Origin: JAXMCI01 sp046349435
GTDB lineage: Bacteria > Pseudomonadota > Alphaproteobacteria > Dongiales > Dongiaceae
Direction: 5' to 3'
DNA length: 64,000 bases
Assembly (NCBI GenBank): GCA_046349435.1
Contig: JAXMCI010000009.1
Location: forward strand, 62,001-126,000
Below are positions 63,181 through 64,000 of this stretch, piece after piece. Position numbers and translations under genes: made by a program. Positions within the stretch are counted from its first letter, which is position 1. Every line of letters starts with the position of its first letter. Below the pieces are notes generated by a model. The model ran no database searches and was not told where the DNA came from. It worked only from the letters and a program-made list of their open reading frames with translations.

Positions 63181-63864
63181 ATGACCGAGGCGCCGGCGGC
63201 GCGGACGGTCCGCCCGGTCGACGCCGCCGGGCTGGTGCTGATCCGCCAGGGCTCGGGCGAGCCCGAGCTGCTGATGGGCCGGCGCCACCGCCGGCACGTC
63301 TTCATGCCCAACATCTACGTCTTCCCGGGCGGCCGGCTCGACCCGGCCGACCGCCTGCCCTCCGGCTTTCCCGAGGCGCTGCCGCCGGCGACCGCCGCCG
63401 GCCTGCACCGCGGCGCCGGCCGCCGCGAGCCCATCGAGTTCGCCCGGGCGGCGGTGCGCGAGACGCTGGAGGAGACCGGGCTGCTGGTCGGCGCGCCGGA
63501 CGCCGCGCCGTGCGACAGCGACCATCCGGCCTGGGGCCGGTTCGCCCGCCAGGGCCTCGCCCCGGCCTTTGCCGCCCTCGGCTTCGTCTGCCGGGCGATC
63601 ACGCCGACCAGCTCCTCCCGCCGCTACAACACGCGCTTCCTGATGGTCGACGGCGCCTTGGTCGACGGCACGCTGGGCGGCGACGGCGAGCTCGAGGATC
63701 TCGCCTGGCGGCCGGCCGGCGCCTACCGCCATCTCGGGCTGGTCGACGTCACCGCCTATGTGCTGGCGGAGGCGCTGGCCCGCTGGCAGGCGCCCGGCGC
63801 CGGCCGGCCCGCCATGCTCCTCAGCTACCGCAACGAGGCGATGCGGCTGACGCCCCGGACTTGA
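63181..63864 (+). CDS. NUDIX hydrolase (NUDT7/NUDT19-like)
   Basis: 227 residues. An HVFMPNIYVFPGGRLDPADR segment precedes the Nudix helix AAVRETLEETGLLVG (RExxEE-x-G). A longer insertion than usual separates GG from RE, as in coenzyme-A pyrophosphatase-like NUDIX proteins of alphaproteobacteria. Starts five bases after the S41 protease stop. Confidence 0.85.
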   Translation: MTEAPAARTVRPVDAAGLVLIRQGSGEPELLMGRRHRRHVFMPNIYVFPGGRLDPADRLPSGFPEALPPATAAGLHRGAGRREPIEFARAAVRETLEETGLLVGAPDAAPCDSDHPAWGRFARQGLAPAFAALGFVCRAITPTSSSRRYNTRFLMVDGALVDGTLGGDGELEDLAWRPAGAYRHLGLVDVTAYVLAEALARWQAPGAGRPAMLLSYRNEAMRLTPRT

Positions 63865-63888
63865 CAGAAGGCCGGCCATGAGTATGGT
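63861..63888 (+). promoter_or_regulatory. Near-consensus sigma-70 promoter of rpmG
   Basis: TTGACA at 63861-63866, 16-bp spacer, TATGGT at 63883-63888. The -35 overlaps the stop of the NUDIX gene. The ATG of rpmG is 36 bp downstream. Confidence 0.7.
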
Positions 63889-63924
63889 GCGCCGCTCGAT
63901 ATTCCGCCGTCGCGAGGCAGGCCC

Positions 63925-64000
63925 ATGGCCAAGCAGACCACCATCATGATCAAGCTGGTCAGCACCGCTGACACCGGCTTCTACTACGTCACCAAGAAGA
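63925..64000 (+). CDS. rpmG: 50S ribosomal protein bL33, truncated by the window edge
   Basis: The first 25 codons read AKQTTIMIKLVSTADTGFYY then VTKK, the canonical start of bL33. The rest lies beyond the window. A strong promoter is upstream, as expected for a ribosomal gene. Confidence 0.95.
   Translation, partial: MAKQTTIMIKLVSTADTGFYYVTKK

Overview
The window is about 64 kb of very GC-rich DNA that reads as one continuous chromosomal stretch of an aerobic alphaproteobacterium. A Rhodospirillales- or Geminicoccales-like lineage is my inference. It rests on the block ruvX / pyrB-pyrC / plsY / dprA / topA / rnr / S41 protease / NUDIX / rpmG, on gatC-gatA-gatB, and on groES-groL beside a zinc regulon. 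There is no rRNA, no CRISPR array and no transposase. One tRNA gene, tRNA-Ser(GCU), is present. Genes are densely packed and many neighbours overlap as ATGA, GTGA or TGATG. Two families of palindromic intergenic repeats occur.

Layout. 1-8.0 kb: a truncated GntR regulator, a glycosyltransferase-marC pair, a NUDIX hydrolase, an overlapping aminotransferase / Gfo-Idh-MocA dehydrogenase / ThuA operon, a DJ-1/PfpI protein and a secreted GH26-like glycosidase. 8.4-16.4 kb: an SRAP (HMCES-type) DNA-damage protein, small membrane proteins, a PIG-V-like membrane mannosyltransferase with a companion, tRNA-Ser, a PLP trans-sulfuration-type enzyme coupled to a YfcG-like glutathione transferase, and a family 2 glycosyltransferase. 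16.4-22.3 kb: an acyl-CoA ligase and a probable terpenoid locus. The latter has a UbiA prenyltransferase and a cytochrome P450 joined in one reading frame, overlapping a small terpene-cyclase-like repeat protein, with a divergent short-chain dehydrogenase. 22.3-24.3 kb: groL and groES.

24.8-33.0 kb is a zinc-homeostasis island. It holds DUF1826, two COG0523 GTPases, a WD40 protein, a Fur-family regulator (Zur), a Znu/Azt-type ABC importer, a SmtB-type ArsR sensor and a His-rich protein. Three of its promoters carry the same inverted repeat TGATA-N5-TATCA, which I read as the Zur operator. About nine 1-2 nt frameshifts break six of its genes, while I found none in the remaining 56 kb. The island is either decaying or locally mis-sequenced. 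A 91-bp near-identical copy of the groES 3' end lies beyond it at 35.4 kb, so the right flank has been rearranged.

33.3-48.2 kb: an S10 carboxypeptidase-like protein, TspO, a SnoaL-like protein, gatCAB interrupted by a DUF1877 gene, a class IV aminotransferase, and a PotFGHI-like ABC importer. Its ATPase gene is separated from the permeases and binding protein by a tandem pair of RDD membrane proteins on the other strand. A LysE exporter follows. 48.4-64 kb: the housekeeping block, with a family III CoA-transferase, a double-Cache periplasmic protein, a PyrC homologue lacking the HxH metal ligands, and the start of rpmG behind a near-consensus promoter.
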